Below, in pieces: positions 1 through 11,415 of a DNA stretch of 52,991 nt (position 1 is the first letter of the stretch; every line of letters begins with the position of its first letter). Position numbers and translations under genes: made by a program. The notes under the pieces were generated by a model. The model was not told the DNA's origin. It saw only the letters and a list, made by a program, of their open reading frames with translations, and made no database searches. Source of the stretch: Ureibacillus xyleni (lineage in GTDB: Bacteria; Bacillota; Bacilli; Bacillales_A; Planococcaceae); contig NZ_OBMQ01000020.1 of NCBI RefSeq assembly GCF_900217795.1, positions 1 through 52,991 of the forward strand, in the 5' to 3' direction.

Positions 1-74
1 GAGGTAGATAGGTTCGAGGTGGAAGTGTGGTGACACATGGAGCTGACGAATACTAATCGATCGAGGACTTAACC
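1..74 (+). rRNA. rrl: 23S ribosomal RNA, 3' end (partial)
   Basis: The first bases match the conserved 3' end of Bacillales 23S rRNA, including the GAGCTGACGAATACTAATCG segment and the terminal ...GGACTTAACC. The gene enters from the left edge; only the last ~74 nt are present. The exact mature 3' end is inferred from the family. Confidence 0.93.
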
Positions 75-149
75 AATTTTAGCTTGAAGTTTGTATGTCA
101 ATGTCTTTATCCAGTTTTGAGAGAACAAGCATCTTTCAACTAAATATGT

Positions 150-267
150 GGTCTAGTGATAATGGCAAAGAGGTCACACCCGTTCCCATACCGAACACGG
201 AAGTTAAGCTCTTTAGCGCCGATGGTAGTTGGGGGCTTCCCCCTGTGAGAGTAGGACGTTGCTAGGC
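150..267 (+). rRNA. rrf: 5S ribosomal RNA
   Basis: The sequence contains the conserved 5S core (GAGGTCACACCCGTTCCCAT, CCGAACACGGAAGTTAAG, GTGAGAGTAGGACG) and complementary ends that form helix I. It lies about 75 nt after the 23S end. No tRNA genes lie between 23S and 5S or after 5S; a terminator follows directly, so this rRNA operon ends here. Confidence 0.93.
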
Positions 268-271
268 AAAA

Positions 272-303
272 TAAACACCACTAAAATCTAGTGGTGTTTT
301 TTT
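272..303 (+). terminator. Rho-independent terminator of the rRNA operon
   Basis: A perfect 10-bp stem (AAACACCACT / AGTGGTGTTT) with a short loop is followed by a T run, 5 nt after 5S. The ~220 nt from here to the next gene hold only a small AGCG-TAA-CGCT inverted repeat (449-459) and no recognisable gene. Confidence 0.9.
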
Positions 304-525
304 GATGCAAAAAATTAAAGTTAAACCGTATCTTTGAGACAATCATATTTATTTTTGCCCACAGATTTTCGCAGTTAAAGGTAATCTATTAGAACCTAAC
401 TAAGCTTTTTATCGTTATTAATAGTATTAAATGGATATGTATGGAAGGAGCGTAACGCTACCAAATTATTAGAGGGTTCTTAGGCGAATAAATAGGGGAT
501 ATTATTTAATAGGGAGAGAGAAATT

Positions 526-1146
526 ATGAAGTATGTGATTTTTGACTTTGATGGGACGCTTGTTGATTCAAAGCTAGCCATATTAGAAGCATGGAATACG
601 ATAGCAGAGAAGCATCGATTTAAAAAAATAGATGAAAGTGAAATAGATGGGTTAAAAAAGCTCACAATGAATGAGCGAAGTAAACGTTATGATTTTCCTT
701 TATATAAATTGCCGATTGTTATGCCGTTGTTCTACCAAACATATAAAAAGTCTCTAAATGAAGTAGAACTTTTTGAAGGGATAAAAGATTTGTTTGGAAA
801 TTTAAATCGTCATGGATATAACATAGCAATTATTTCTTCAAATTCACAGGAAAATATCGAGGCATTCTTAAAGAAGCAACAGATAAATAACGTTTCAGAA
901 ATTCTTTGTTCTAGTCGAATTTTCGGCAAAGATAAAATCATTCGTAAATTTTTAAATAAACATCAAATACAAACATCTGATGTCATTTATGTAGGTGATG
1001 AGGATCGAGATATTGTCGCATGTAAGAAAGTTGGAATAAAGGTTATATGGGTAGAATGGGGGTACGATGCTTTTGAAGTAGTAAAGAATAGTAAACCAGA
1101 TTATACAGTTTCAGAACCTAAGGAAATTCTAGATATAGTAAAATAA
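526..1146 (+). CDS. HAD-superfamily hydrolase (phosphoglycolate-phosphatase-like)
   Basis: A 206-residue haloacid-dehalogenase-type phosphatase. Motif I is DFDGTLVDS (Asp7 and Asp9 as nucleophile and acid/base), motif II is the Ser in ISSNS, a Lys lies in GKDK, and motif IV is VGDEDRDI. The alpha-helical cap between motifs I and II resembles phosphoglycolate phosphatase/PpaX-type enzymes. The ATG start has a GGGAGAG Shine-Dalgarno about 7 nt upstream. It is monocistronic, bounded by the rRNA terminator and its own hairpin. B. subtilis has csfB/xpaC/yaaN near this site, so this gene is a local difference. The fold is certain; the substrate cannot be told from sequence. Confidence 0.88.
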   Translation: MKYVIFDFDGTLVDSKLAILEAWNTIAEKHRFKKIDESEIDGLKKLTMNERSKRYDFPLYKLPIVMPLFYQTYKKSLNEVELFEGIKDLFGNLNRHGYNIAIISSNSQENIEAFLKKQQINNVSEILCSSRIFGKDKIIRKFLNKHQIQTSDVIYVGDEDRDIVACKKVGIKVIWVEWGYDAFEVVKNSKPDYTVSEPKEILDIVK

Positions 1147-1151
1147 CGTAC

Positions 1152-1186
1152 AAAGGCAATCGAAAATGTTCGGTATGCCTTTTTTT
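1152..1186 (+). terminator. Rho-independent terminator after the HAD gene
   Basis: AAAGGCA pairs with TGCCTTT around a 17-nt loop that can extend the stem, followed by a T run. Confidence 0.75.
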
Positions 1187-1192
1187 ATTCCA

Positions 1193-1222
1193 TTGGATTA
1201 GCATGTTGCTCGAAGCTATAAT
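1193..1222 (+). promoter_or_regulatory. Candidate sigma-A promoter of the yaaO-tmk unit
   Basis: TTGGAT (1193-1198) and a perfect TATAAT (1217-1222) are separated by 18 bp, 33 nt upstream of the yaaO start. The -35 match is weak; the -10 is consensus. Confidence 0.5.
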
Positions 1223-1255
1223 AGTAATTATTAGAACAAAAATTGGAGTGAGTCG

Positions 1256-2683
1256 ATGAAAAGGGAAAGACCTTTAGTTGAAGCTCTACAAAATTTTGTA
1301 GAAAAAAAGCCCCAATCCATGCATGTACCGGGGCATAAGAACGGACTATTATCAACATTACCTGAGGATCTAAAAATTGCACTTTCCTATGATTTAACAG
1401 AGCTTACAGGATTAGATGATTTCCATCACCCGGAGGAAGCAATCTTTCATGCCGAAAAATTGCTTGCCAAAACATATGATGCTCATCAAAGTTTCTTCTT
1501 AGTAAATGGCTCAACAGTAGGGAACTTAGCGATGATTTACGCGACATGTAAACGCAATGACCGAATCATTGTACAAAGGAATGCTCATAAATCGATTTTT
1601 CATGCTTTAGAATTAGTTGGAGCAAAAGCTATTTTCGTTGCCCCTGAGTGGGATGATAAAACAAAAACGGTTGGGGGAGTGCCTACAGATTCATTAAAAG
1701 AGGCATTACGTCTTTATCAAGATGTAAAAGCTGTCGTTTTAACATATCCAACCTATTATGGTCTTGCTTCAAAGCAACTCCAACAACAAATCAAATTATG
1801 TCATGAATATAGAATTCCAGTTTTAATTGATGAAGCACATGGAGCACATTTAATCGGTAGTAAGTTGTTTCCTCCATCTGCTATCAGCTTAGGAGCAGAC
1901 ATCGTAGTACAATCTGCACATAAAACATTACCTGCTATGACAATGGCTTCGTTTATGCATGTAAAATCAAATCTAGTTGATGTGCAAAAAGTAAATCATT
2001 ATTTAAGAATGCTACAATCTAGTAGTCCATCATATTTATTACTTGCTTCTTTAGACGATGCTCGGGAATACATAGATAGTTATCTTGAACATGATGGAGC
2101 TTACTTAATGGATAAAAGAGTACAATGGATAGATGCTTTACGCTCACTTCATCCATTAGAAGTAGTAGAAGTAGATGACCCATTAAAGCTACTTTTACGT
2201 ATGCCAGGGTATACTGGGTTTGAACTGAAAAATGCTTTTGAATCGCAAGGGTTATATGTGGAACTCGCAGATGTATATCAAGTGTTGGTCATTTTACCAT
2301 TGTTAAAACAGGGCCAAGTATATCCTTTTGCAGAATCACGTATTCGAATAAAAGAGGCTTTAAAGGTATTAAAAAAAGAAGAAGGTTCAGGTTTTGCAAC
2401 GACAGATATCTCTTCGAAGGATTGGTTAAGTGTCACTGTACCTGAATATTCTTATGATGAAATTGATCAACTTGAAAAAGAGTGGATTCCGTATATGAGA
2501 GCATTTGGTAAAATTGCAGCTAGCATGTTAATACCTTATCCACCAGGCATTCCATTGTTAGTGCCGGGGGAAAAAATAACGGTTGCAAAATTAAGTCAAC
2601 TAGAGGAGTTACTTGCGGTAGGTGCAGATTTCCAAGGTGAACACCGACTAAAAGAAAAGCTCATTTATGTAATAAAGTCATAG
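1256..2683 (+). CDS. yaaO: Orn/Lys/Arg decarboxylase-family PLP enzyme (YaaO-like)
   Basis: A 475-residue fold-type I PLP enzyme of the prokaryotic ornithine/lysine/arginine decarboxylase family, close in length to B. subtilis YaaO (~480). Visible features are an N-terminal MHVPGHKNG motif, the NGSTVGN PLP-phosphate loop, LIDEAHGAH with the cofactor-contacting Asp, and the Schiff-base lysine in [11 protein letters not shown]. The C-terminal region carries [14 protein letters not shown], typical of the family. The ATG follows a TTGGAGTGAG ribosome site. tmk begins 14 nt after the stop, as in B. subtilis, so the two are probably co-transcribed. The exact amino-acid substrate is not evident. Confidence 0.9.
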   Translation: MKRERPLVEALQNFVEKKPQSMHVPGHKNGLLSTLPEDLKIALSYDLTELTGLDDFHHPEEAIFHAEKLLAKTYDAHQSFFLVNGSTVGNLAMIYATCKRNDRIIVQRNAHKSIFHALELVGAKAIFVAPEWDDKTKTVGGVPTDSLKEALRLYQDVKAVVLTYPTYYGLASKQLQQQIKLCHEYRIPVLIDEAHGAHLIGSKLFPPSAISLGADIVVQSAHKTLPAMTMASFMHVKSNLVDVQKVNHYLRMLQSSSPSYLLLASLDDAREYIDSYLEHDGAYLMDKRVQWIDALRSLHPLEVVEVDDPLKLLLRMPGYTGFELKNAFESQGLYVELADVYQVLVILPLLKQGQVYPFAESRIRIKEALKVLKKEEGSGFATTDISSKDWLSVTVPEYSYDEIDQLEKEWIPYMRAFGKIAASMLIPYPPGIPLLVPGEKITVAKLSQLEELLAVGADFQGEHRLKEKLIYVIKS

Positions 2684-2697
2684 TCGGAGGAATAAAA

Positions 2698-3333
2698 ATG
2701 AAAAACAATTTATTTATTACGTTCGAAGGTCCAGAAGGTGCAGGAAAAACAACAGTTATAAATAAAATAATTGAACGACTACAACAGCACAATATTGATG
2801 TTTTAGGAACAAGAGAACCTGGTGGCATTGAAATTGCTGAAAAAATACGAGAAGTGATTTTAAATCCTGCCCATACTGCTATGGATGAACGTACAGAAGC
2901 TCTATTATATGCTGCTGCTCGAAGTCAGCACTTTTTTGAAAAGGTGGAGCCTGCATTAAAGGCAGGAAAACATGTTCTATGTGATCGTTTTATCGACTCA
3001 TCTTTAGCGTACCAAGGATTTGCCCGGGGAATTGGCATTGATGAAGTGTTATCCATAAATGAATTTGCAATTGGCAAACGGATGCCTGATATAACGTTAT
3101 ATTTTGATATTGAACCAGCTGTGGGACTAGCTCGGATTCATGCACACAATGAACGAGAAGTGAATAGACTTGATAACGAAAGCTTATTATTTCATGAACA
3201 GGTGAGAAAAGGGTATTATGAAGTAATAAAAAGATATCCAAACAGAATAAAAATAATAAACGCTGATCAATCAATAGAGGAAGTGGTAGAAGAAGTTTGG
3301 AATATTTTACGTATGCTGGTAGTTCAAAAGTAA
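2698..3333 (+). CDS. tmk: Thymidylate kinase
   Basis: Converts dTMP to dTDP with ATP in cytosolic dTTP synthesis. The 211-residue length is normal. Visible are the P-loop [11 protein letters not shown] (about residues 9-19), the TREPGG dTMP-binding motif (~38-43), the [13 protein letters not shown] switch (DR pair) and an RLD lid-like segment. Start is ATG with CGGAGG 7 nt upstream. The gene continues the conserved yaaO-tmk-darA-yaaR-holB order. Confidence 0.97.
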   Translation: MKNNLFITFEGPEGAGKTTVINKIIERLQQHNIDVLGTREPGGIEIAEKIREVILNPAHTAMDERTEALLYAAARSQHFFEKVEPALKAGKHVLCDRFIDSSLAYQGFARGIGIDEVLSINEFAIGKRMPDITLYFDIEPAVGLARIHAHNEREVNRLDNESLLFHEQVRKGYYEVIKRYPNRIKIINADQSIEEVVEEVWNILRMLVVQK

Positions 3334-3354
3334 ATGAAGTGAGCTATTAATGTA

Positions 3355-3363
3355 TGTTATAAT
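3355..3363 (+). promoter_or_regulatory. Extended -10 promoter element before darA
   Basis: TGT directly precedes a consensus TATAAT (3358-3363), an extended -10 that can work without a good -35. It lies in the 124-nt gap between tmk and darA, about 95 nt upstream of the start. Confidence 0.5.
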
Positions 3364-3451
3364 AGAAACACCAATTCAACATTTTATTTAAGTAAGAGTT
3401 TTTAGTAGGATTTAATTTATGCTACTAGAATTAATTAAATATAGGGAGTGA

Positions 3452-3787
<336 letters not shown>

Positions 3788-3804
3788 TGGAGGCGAAAAG
3801 GTAA

Positions 3805-4245
3805 TTGAAGATAAATCAAGATTTGCGAGTTGGTCTAAAAACGAACCATAACGAGTTAAAACAAACAAACCAATCACAAAATAGATTTGGTGAAATACTT
3901 GTAAAACAAGGCTCGAAGTTGCAAACAGAGCAATTAACAAGATTGCTTGGCGATATATCAGCAGCAGGAGATCGAGTGGCAAGATCCCGAAATTTAAGAG
4001 AACTTACTCGTTTCAAAATGCTTATAAAACGATTCTTACAAGAAGCTGTCGAATATGGGTTAGATATGAAACAATCTCATACTTGGAACCGCTTTGGCGA
4101 AGGGCGTCGGCTGAAAATTGTCGAAACAATAGATGAGCATTTAGTGGAACTCGCACAAGAAATCTTAAATGAAGAAAAGGATACCATTGAATTGCTCGAT
4201 CGAATTGGTGAAATTAAAGGCTTACTCATTAACTTATATATGTAA
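3805..4245 (+). CDS. yaaR: YaaR family protein (DUF327), unknown function
   Basis: A 146-residue soluble, mostly helical protein with the length and position of B. subtilis YaaR, between darA and holB. No catalytic motif or membrane segment is visible. The start is TTG (3805), supported by GTGGAGG 11 nt upstream and by the MKIN.D N-terminus shared with the family. A strong terminator after it separates it from holB. Function unknown. Confidence 0.88.
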   Translation: MKINQDLRVGLKTNHNELKQTNQSQNRFGEILVKQGSKLQTEQLTRLLGDISAAGDRVARSRNLRELTRFKMLIKRFLQEAVEYGLDMKQSHTWNRFGEGRRLKIVETIDEHLVELAQEILNEEKDTIELLDRIGEIKGLLINLYM

Positions 4246-4284
4246 ACCCGTGTCTATTAAAAGTTTTAGACACGGGGTTTTTTC
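4244..4284 (+). terminator. Rho-independent terminator after yaaR
   Basis: A 12-bp near-perfect stem (AAACCCGTGTCT / AGACACGGGGTTT) with a 12-nt loop and a trailing T run; it overlaps the yaaR stop codon. Confidence 0.9.
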
Positions 4285-4370
4285 TAGGATAGATTAAGAA
4301 ATTATTAGCTTTACGAGACGCTTACGTTGTCCTAAAAAGGAATACTTGTACAAGAAAAAAGGTGAAGAAA

Positions 4371-5375
4371 GTGGAAGGAAATGTAGATGAGCTTAAGGTT
4401 TTACAGCCTGTAGTGATGAAACAACTTCAAACAATCTATGAAAAAAATCGAACTGCCCATGCCTATATATTTGACGGAGCAAAAGGAACTGGAAAACAGC
4501 AAATTGCATCTTTCTTCATAAAACTCCTTTTATGTCTTAACCCGTCGAAAAATGTTCCATGTGAAACATGTCGAAATTGTAAAAGAATTGTTTCAGGGAA
4601 TCATCCAAATGTAAAAAAGCTTGAACCAGATGGGCAATTCATTAAAATCGACCAAATTCGTGACCTTATTTCTACAATGACAAAAACGAGTATTGAAGAA
4701 GGGCGGAAAATATACGTCATTCACCATGCGGACCGTCTAAATACTTCCTCTGCCAATACGTTACTAAAGTTTTTAGAAGAACCTGAGGGAGATGTAACGG
4801 CAATATTACTAACGGAGAGCTATCAATCCATATTGCCTACGATTCAATCTCGTTGCCAGCATATAAAATTTTACAATATCCCAAGAGAAATTTTGTTAAA
4901 GCAATTGCAAGAACAAGGTATAACAATGTCAATGGCATCTACCGTTAGTATGCTTACAAATAACCTTGAAACGGCAATTTCTTTAGCAAGTGACGAGCAG
5001 TTTGCACATGCTAGAAAAACAGTGTTAAAATTAGTAGAGATAGTCAGAAAAAATGTCCATGAAGCATTATTAGTAATATATGAAGAATGGCTATCTTCAT
5101 TCAAGGAAAAGAATGAAATCGAGCAAGCGTTAGATTTACTACTGTTTGCTTATCGTGATATTGTAGCTATAAAAGCTAATCCGGAAGCCAGTTGTACATA
5201 TCCAGACATGTTACAAAGTTGGAGAGAGCATGCATTGAATACAACATACGAACGTTTATCGCATCAAATGCAAGCTGTATTACAAGCAAGGCAAAATCTA
5301 CAACGTAACATGAATCGCACGCTTATGATGGAGCAGTTGATGCTTAATCTGCAGGAGGGGTATACATTTGTATAA
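4371..5375 (+). CDS. holB: DNA polymerase III delta' subunit
   Basis: Clamp-loader subunit that opens and loads the sliding clamp in the replisome. The AAA+ nucleotide-binding region contains GAKGTGK, followed by the zinc module C-x8-C-x2-C-x2-C (LCLNPSKNVPCETCRNC) and the LLKFLEEP and IQSRCQ motifs typical of DnaX/HolB proteins. An in-frame GTG at 4362 exists, but AAAGGTGA (4358-4365) lies correctly upstream of GTG 4371, so the later start (334 aa) is preferred. The stop overlaps the ricT start by 8 nt, implying translational coupling. Confidence 0.93.
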   Translation: MEGNVDELKVLQPVVMKQLQTIYEKNRTAHAYIFDGAKGTGKQQIASFFIKLLLCLNPSKNVPCETCRNCKRIVSGNHPNVKKLEPDGQFIKIDQIRDLISTMTKTSIEEGRKIYVIHHADRLNTSSANTLLKFLEEPEGDVTAILLTESYQSILPTIQSRCQHIKFYNIPREILLKQLQEQGITMSMASTVSMLTNNLETAISLASDEQFAHARKTVLKLVEIVRKNVHEALLVIYEEWLSSFKEKNEIEQALDLLLFAYRDIVAIKANPEASCTYPDMLQSWREHALNTTYERLSHQMQAVLQARQNLQRNMNRTLMMEQLMLNLQEGYTFV

Positions 5376-6183
5376 TGTAGTCGGAGTCCGTTTTAAAAAA
5401 GCGGGTAAAATATATTATTTCGATCCTGGCCAATTTCTACTTGAAAAGGGACAGTATGTCATAGTAGAAACAGCAAGAGGGGTCGAATATGGAAAGATTG
5501 TCGTTCCGATGAAACAAGTAGGAGAAAATGATGTTGTTTTACCTTTAAAACAAGTATTACGCCCTGCTGATGAACGTGATCGAATCCAGGTTGAGGAAAA
5601 CTCGCAGGAATCACAACGAGCCTATGAATTAGCGAATGCAAAAATTAGCGAGCACAATTTAGATATGAAGCTTGTTGATGTTGAATATACATTCGATCGA
5701 AATAAAATTATTTTTTATTTCACAGCTGAAGGACGTGTCGATTTTCGTGAACTTGTAAAAGATTTAGCATCGATTTTCCGTACACGAATCGAATTACGTC
5801 AAATCGGTGTCCGTGATGAAGCAAAACTACTAGGGGGAATTGGTCCTTGTGGTCGAATGCTTTGTTGTTCTACCTTCTTAGGGGACTTTGATCCTGTTTC
5901 AATCAAAATGGCAAAGGATCAAAACTTATCATTAAATCCTACGAAAATTTCCGGACTTTGTGGTCGATTAATGTGTTGTTTAAAATACGAAAATGACGAT
6001 TATGAGACAGCAAAAGAAGGAATGCCAGATATCGGGGATGATACAATGACGCCAGATGGAATTGGTAAAGTTGTAGGAATCAATGTATTAGAACGGTTAA
6101 TTCAAGTCTACTTACAAGAACAAGAACGTACTGTTGAATATACATTAGATGAAATTCTTGAATATGAGAAAAATTTGATATAG
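5368..6183 (+). CDS. ricT: RicT (YaaT), Fe-S regulator of RNase Y
   Basis: A 271-residue PSP1-domain protein. In B. subtilis RicT (YaaT) forms the Y-complex with RicA and RicF, carries [4Fe-4S] clusters, directs RNase Y mRNA maturation and promotes sporulation, competence and biofilm formation. The two cysteine clusters CGRMLCC and CGRLMCC (about residues 163-205) are intact. The start is TTG 5368, set by AGGAGGGG 7 nt upstream, and overlaps the end of holB by 8 nt. yabA follows. Confidence 0.95.
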   Translation: MYNVVGVRFKKAGKIYYFDPGQFLLEKGQYVIVETARGVEYGKIVVPMKQVGENDVVLPLKQVLRPADERDRIQVEENSQESQRAYELANAKISEHNLDMKLVDVEYTFDRNKIIFYFTAEGRVDFRELVKDLASIFRTRIELRQIGVRDEAKLLGGIGPCGRMLCCSTFLGDFDPVSIKMAKDQNLSLNPTKISGLCGRLMCCLKYENDDYETAKEGMPDIGDDTMTPDGIGKVVGINVLERLIQVYLQEQERTVEYTLDEILEYEKNLI

Positions 6184-6211
6184 AGAAAACGCAAGTGGGG
6201 TGGGATCTTTC

Positions 6212-6577
6212 GTGAAGGACCGAAATTTCTTAGATACTGTTATGGAATTCGAACAACAACTCGAATCGCTACAGCAACAATATAACGACTTAAAAAAGTA
6301 TGTTGCACATATGGTTGAAGAACATCAGGCAATTCAGACGGAAAACCTTCACCTACGTCGACGTTTAGAGGAACTTATAGGGGAAGAAGAAAATCTTACC
6401 CAAGATGAGACTACTAACAAAGGGAAGGTTAGTTTATTAGATATTGGAGAAGGCTACGATAATTTAGCACGTCTTTACCAGGAAGGTTTCCACGTGTGTC
6501 ATGTTCACTTTGGAAGTTCTCGTAAAGGGGAAGATTGCTTGTTTTGCCTATCTTTTTTAAATAAACAAAATGGTTAA
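6212..6577 (+). CDS. yabA: Replication initiation control protein YabA
   Basis: A negative regulator of DnaA that tethers it to the clamp DnaN. The protein has an N-terminal coiled-coil (residues ~1-60, Leu/Gln/Glu-rich) for tetramer formation and a C-terminal zinc module with FHVCHVHFG and [15 protein letters not shown] at 6200 is in frame, but GTGGGGTGG (6195-6203) is the ribosome site for GTG 6212, giving 121 aa close to the family length (~119). It follows ricT by 28 nt in the holB unit. Confidence 0.93.
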   Translation: MKDRNFLDTVMEFEQQLESLQQQYNDLKKYVAHMVEEHQAIQTENLHLRRRLEELIGEEENLTQDETTNKGKVSLLDIGEGYDNLARLYQEGFHVCHVHFGSSRKGEDCLFCLSFLNKQNG

Positions 6578-6581
6578 CTTT

Positions 6582-6618
6582 AAGACTGATGCCACAATAA
6601 GTGGTTTTCAGTCTTTTG
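6582..6618 (+). terminator. Weak hairpin after yabA
   Basis: AAGACTGA pairs with TCAGTCTT, with an inner GCCAC/GTGGT pairing, followed by TTGTTTT. The broken T run suggests a partial terminator or attenuator before trmN6. Confidence 0.55.
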
Positions 6619-6637
6619 TTTTGAAGGAGGTTAATAG

Positions 6638-7387
6638 ATGGAACAGTGGTTAAAAGATGATGAGAGACTTGATTACTTATTAGCAGAAGATTTGCGAATT
6701 ATTCAAAGCCCGTCAGTTTTTTCTTTTTCATTAGATGCGGTGCTTTTATCGAGATTTGTCAGTGTCCCTAAAAATAAAGGGAAGATTGTTGATTTATGTT
6801 CTGGTAATGGAGTAATTCCTTTATTTTTAAGCGCACGAACAAAAGCAGAAATAATAGGAGTTGAATTGCAAGAGCGTCTCTTCGATATGGCGGCCCGTAG
6901 TGTACGTTACAATGGACTAGAAGAACAAATAAATATAATCCAAGGAGACGTGAAGGAAATTCCAATCACTTTGGGAATTGAAAAATACGATGTTGTCACG
7001 TGTAACCCTCCCTATTTTTTAGCCCATGAAATGAGTGACAAAAACTTAAGTGAGCATTATGCCATTGCACGTCACGAATTACACTTAACATTAGATCAAG
7101 CAATTGAATCAGCAAGTCGACTTTTAAAACAAGGTGGAAAGGCTGCTTTTGTCCATCGACCAGGGCGACTTTTAGATATTGTTACTTCTATGCGTAAATA
7201 TCGTCTAGAACCAAAACGACTACGCTTTGTTTATCCAAAGTTAGGAAAAGAAGCGAATACATTATTAATAGAAGGAATTAAAGACGGAAAACCAGATTTG
7301 AAAGTATTACCTCCGTTATTTGTATATGACGAAAACAACGAATATACAAAAGAAGTGAGTGAAATTTTATATGGAGAGCAACAATAA
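6638..7387 (+). CDS. trmN6: tRNA1(Val) adenine-37 N6-methyltransferase (YabB/TrmN6)
   Basis: A 249-residue class I SAM-dependent methyltransferase. The SAM motif [16 protein letters not shown] and the catalytic NPPY motif of N6-adenine methylases (VVTCNPPYF, ~residues 121-129) are present. Family assignment as TrmN6/YabB follows from the motifs and its position between yabA and yazA. The ATG has GAAGGAGG 8 nt upstream. Its 3' end overlaps yazA by 17 nt. Confidence 0.9.
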   Translation: MEQWLKDDERLDYLLAEDLRIIQSPSVFSFSLDAVLLSRFVSVPKNKGKIVDLCSGNGVIPLFLSARTKAEIIGVELQERLFDMAARSVRYNGLEEQINIIQGDVKEIPITLGIEKYDVVTCNPPYFLAHEMSDKNLSEHYAIARHELHLTLDQAIESASRLLKQGGKAAFVHRPGRLLDIVTSMRKYRLEPKRLRFVYPKLGKEANTLLIEGIKDGKPDLKVLPPLFVYDENNEYTKEVSEILYGEQQ

Positions 7388-7646
7388 ACATATATTTTAT
7401 GTTCTTGAATGTGCAGACCACACTCTTTATGCAGGTTACACAAATAACTTAGATAAACGGGTGGCTACTCATAACGCTGGCAAAGGGGCAAAATATACAA
7501 AAGCCCGTCGACCAGTAAAGTGTATTTATTATGAAACATATGAAACAAAGCAGGAAGCAATGAGAGTAGAATATGCGTTTAAACAACTGAAGCGAAGTGA
7601 AAAATTGAAATATATTGGAGGAAATAATGAAATCACAAAAAAGTAG
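7371..7646 (+). CDS. yazA: GIY-YIG domain protein YazA
   Basis: A 91-residue single-domain GIY-YIG nuclease superfamily protein (UPF0213). The motif is [20 protein letters not shown] (FYVL...YAGYT), followed by Arg and the H..G....T segment. No DNA-binding module is attached. Start is ATG 7371, inside trmN6; a GTG at 7359 is also in frame but is less family-like. It overlaps both neighbours, so expression is translationally coupled. Nuclease activity is known for the superfamily, not shown for this branch. Confidence 0.88.
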   Translation: MESNNKHIFYVLECADHTLYAGYTNNLDKRVATHNAGKGAKYTKARRPVKCIYYETYETKQEAMRVEYAFKQLKRSEKLKYIGGNNEITKK

Positions 7647-8502
7647 TCAACATGAAGTAGGGAGCTGTCTTTACTTAGTGGCAACACCCATCGGCAACTT
7701 AGAAGATATGACGGTACGAGCTCTTCGAATTTTAAAAGAAGTTGACGTCATTGCAGCAGAAGATACACGCAACACAAAAAAGCTATGTAATTATTTTGAG
7801 ATTGAAACACCGCTTGTTAGCTATCACGAACACAACTTAGAACAAGGTGGAGAAAAAATTCTTAGTTACCTGCGACAAGGAAAATCAGTTGCTCTTGTAA
7901 GTGATGCAGGATTACCTTGTATATCAGATCCGGGAGCAGATATTGTAGAGAAGGCAATAAATGAAGATTTTGCTGTCGTGCCTGTACCTGGTGCCAATGC
8001 TGCTCTAACGGCACTTATTGCATCTGGTATCACACCACAACCATTTTACTTTTTCGGATTTTTAAATCGTAATAAAAAAGAGAGAAGACAACAATTAGAG
8101 AAATTAGCAAAACGTGAAGAGACAATTATTTTTTATGAAGCACCACATCGGCTTAAGGAAACATTAAAAGATTTAGAGCTTGTTTTAGGAAACCGAAAAA
8201 TTACGTTAGCTCGTGAGTTAACAAAAAAATTTGAGGAATTTTTACGCGGTACAATTGAAGAGGCCAATGGATGGGTAACGGAAAATGAAATCCGTGGGGA
8301 GTTTTGCATTATTATAGAAGGAAATCAAAACGGGGAAGCAGAACTCGAAGAAGAGGCGTATTGGACAAATCTCTCTATAATTGAGCATGTTGATTATTTA
8401 ATTGATGAAAAAACATTAAACTCTAAGGATGCAATTAAAGAAGTTGCTAAAGTTCGTGGACTCGCAAAACGAGAGGTTTACCAACAATATCATCAACAGT
8501 AA
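7627..8502 (+). CDS. rsmI: 16S rRNA (cytidine1402-2'-O)-methyltransferase
   Basis: A 291-residue tetrapyrrole-methylase-fold enzyme that 2'-O-methylates C1402 in the decoding centre. Motifs are [47 protein letters not shown] and VPGANAA. An upstream in-frame TTG at 7615 is part of the ribosome site itself (TTGGAGG), so ATG 7627 is the start. It lies 20 nt inside yazA and is the last gene of this cluster. Confidence 0.96.
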   Translation: MKSQKSSQHEVGSCLYLVATPIGNLEDMTVRALRILKEVDVIAAEDTRNTKKLCNYFEIETPLVSYHEHNLEQGGEKILSYLRQGKSVALVSDAGLPCISDPGADIVEKAINEDFAVVPVPGANAALTALIASGITPQPFYFFGFLNRNKKERRQQLEKLAKREETIIFYEAPHRLKETLKDLELVLGNRKITLARELTKKFEEFLRGTIEEANGWVTENEIRGEFCIIIEGNQNGEAELEEEAYWTNLSIIEHVDYLIDEKTLNSKDAIKEVAKVRGLAKREVYQQYHQQ

Positions 8503-8508
8503 AAGCAT

Positions 8509-8557
8509 TAAAAAAGGGAAGTTATTTAAAACCAACTTAAATAACCTTCCCATTTTT
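8509..8557. terminator. Bidirectional terminator between rsmI and abrB
   Basis: A 14-15 bp stem (GGGAAGTTATTTAA / TTAAATAACCTTCCC) is flanked by an A run on the left and a T run on the right, so it can terminate the converging rsmI and abrB transcripts. Confidence 0.88.
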
Positions 8558-8559
8558 AA

Positions 8560-8838
8560 TTATCTTTTAATATGCTGTTGAATTTCACGCATTAAAATTT
8601 CTGCGCCTTCTGGACTTAAAATTAATTTGCCTCCAGCTAGACGGAAGTTTTCATCAGAAACTTCACCAGTTACAGCGCAAGTCATGTTTGGCATATATTT
8701 TTTAAGAATGATTTTATCGTCATCAACGTAAATTTCTAACGCATCTTTTTCTGCAATACCTAGTGTACGACGAAGCTCAATAGGAATAACTACACGACCT
8801 AATTCATCGACTTTACGAACGATACCTGTTGATTTCAT
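8560..8838 (-). CDS. abrB: Transition-state regulator AbrB
   Basis: A 92-residue DNA-binding repressor of post-exponential genes. The N-terminal swapped-hairpin domain MKSTGIVRKVDELGRVVIP is nearly identical to B. subtilis AbrB, with the DNA-contacting arginines in place, and is followed by a C-terminal multimerisation domain. The start ATG has CAGGAGGA 9 nt upstream. It diverges from metG. Its own promoter and two Spo0A boxes lie upstream, so Spo0A~P probably represses it as in B. subtilis. It pairs functionally with spoVG and the sigma-H genes of this window. Confidence 0.97.
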   Translation of the reverse strand: MKSTGIVRKVDELGRVVIPIELRRTLGIAEKDALEIYVDDDKIILKKYMPNMTCAVTGEVSDENFRLAGGKLILSPEGAEILMREIQQHIKR

Positions 8839-8885
8839 GACAATATTTCCTCCTGTTTTTAGTAGAATATAAAATTAAATTTCGT

Positions 8886-8902
8886 TTCGTCAAATTTCGA
8901 CA
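8886..8902 (-). promoter_or_regulatory. Tandem Spo0A boxes of abrB
   Basis: Read on the minus strand, TGTCGAA (8902-8896) and TGACGAA (8892-8886) both match the TGNCGAA core and are 10 bp apart. They lie 15-31 nt downstream of the predicted transcription start, the same arrangement as the Spo0A~P repression site of B. subtilis abrB. Confidence 0.8.
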
Positions 8903-8923
8903 CAGAATACTTGTCTGAATAAG

Positions 8924-8952
8924 ATGATACCAAGTAATGCCATAAACGTCAA
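8924..8952 (-). promoter_or_regulatory. Sigma-A promoter of abrB
   Basis: Minus strand: TTGACG (8952-8947), 17-bp spacer, TATCAT (8929-8924). The predicted start near 8917 gives a leader of about 80 nt containing the Spo0A boxes. Confidence 0.75.
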
Positions 8953-11168
<2,216 letters not shown>

Positions 11169-11175
11169 AAGTTTC

Positions 11176-11207
11176 AACCTGTTGGACAACCCGTTCAACA
11201 GGTTTTT
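11176..11207 (+). terminator. Rho-independent terminator of metG
   Basis: AACCTGTTGGA pairs with TTCAACAGGTT around a short loop and is followed by T residues. Confidence 0.82.
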
Positions 11208-11293
11208 AACGCTAGAATGTCTAAGACGAAAAAACTATTTTATTATAGCTAAAATCCATGCTGAGTAAATTAACTTAGGAAGAAAATACTAAT

Positions 11294-11302
11294 TTCGACA
11301 AA
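11294..11302 (+). promoter_or_regulatory. Candidate Spo0A box upstream of yabD
   Basis: TTCGACAAA is a perfect match to the inverse of the Spo0A box TTTGTCGAA, in the 247-nt intergenic region between metG and yabD. Only a single box is seen, so this is tentative. Confidence 0.35.
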
Positions 11303-11415
11303 AACGGCTATGAACAATGTCATGAAAATTTATAGTATGTAATTTTTCTGTAATGTAGATGTTAACTATGAAATATTACTTTTCAATAAAATATTCATTA
11401 GGAGATTGAAAGCAA

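Noticed and set aside
449..459. AGCG-TAA-CGCT small palindrome upstream of the HAD gene
   Set aside because: Too short to distinguish from chance, with no T run and no neighbouring repeats.
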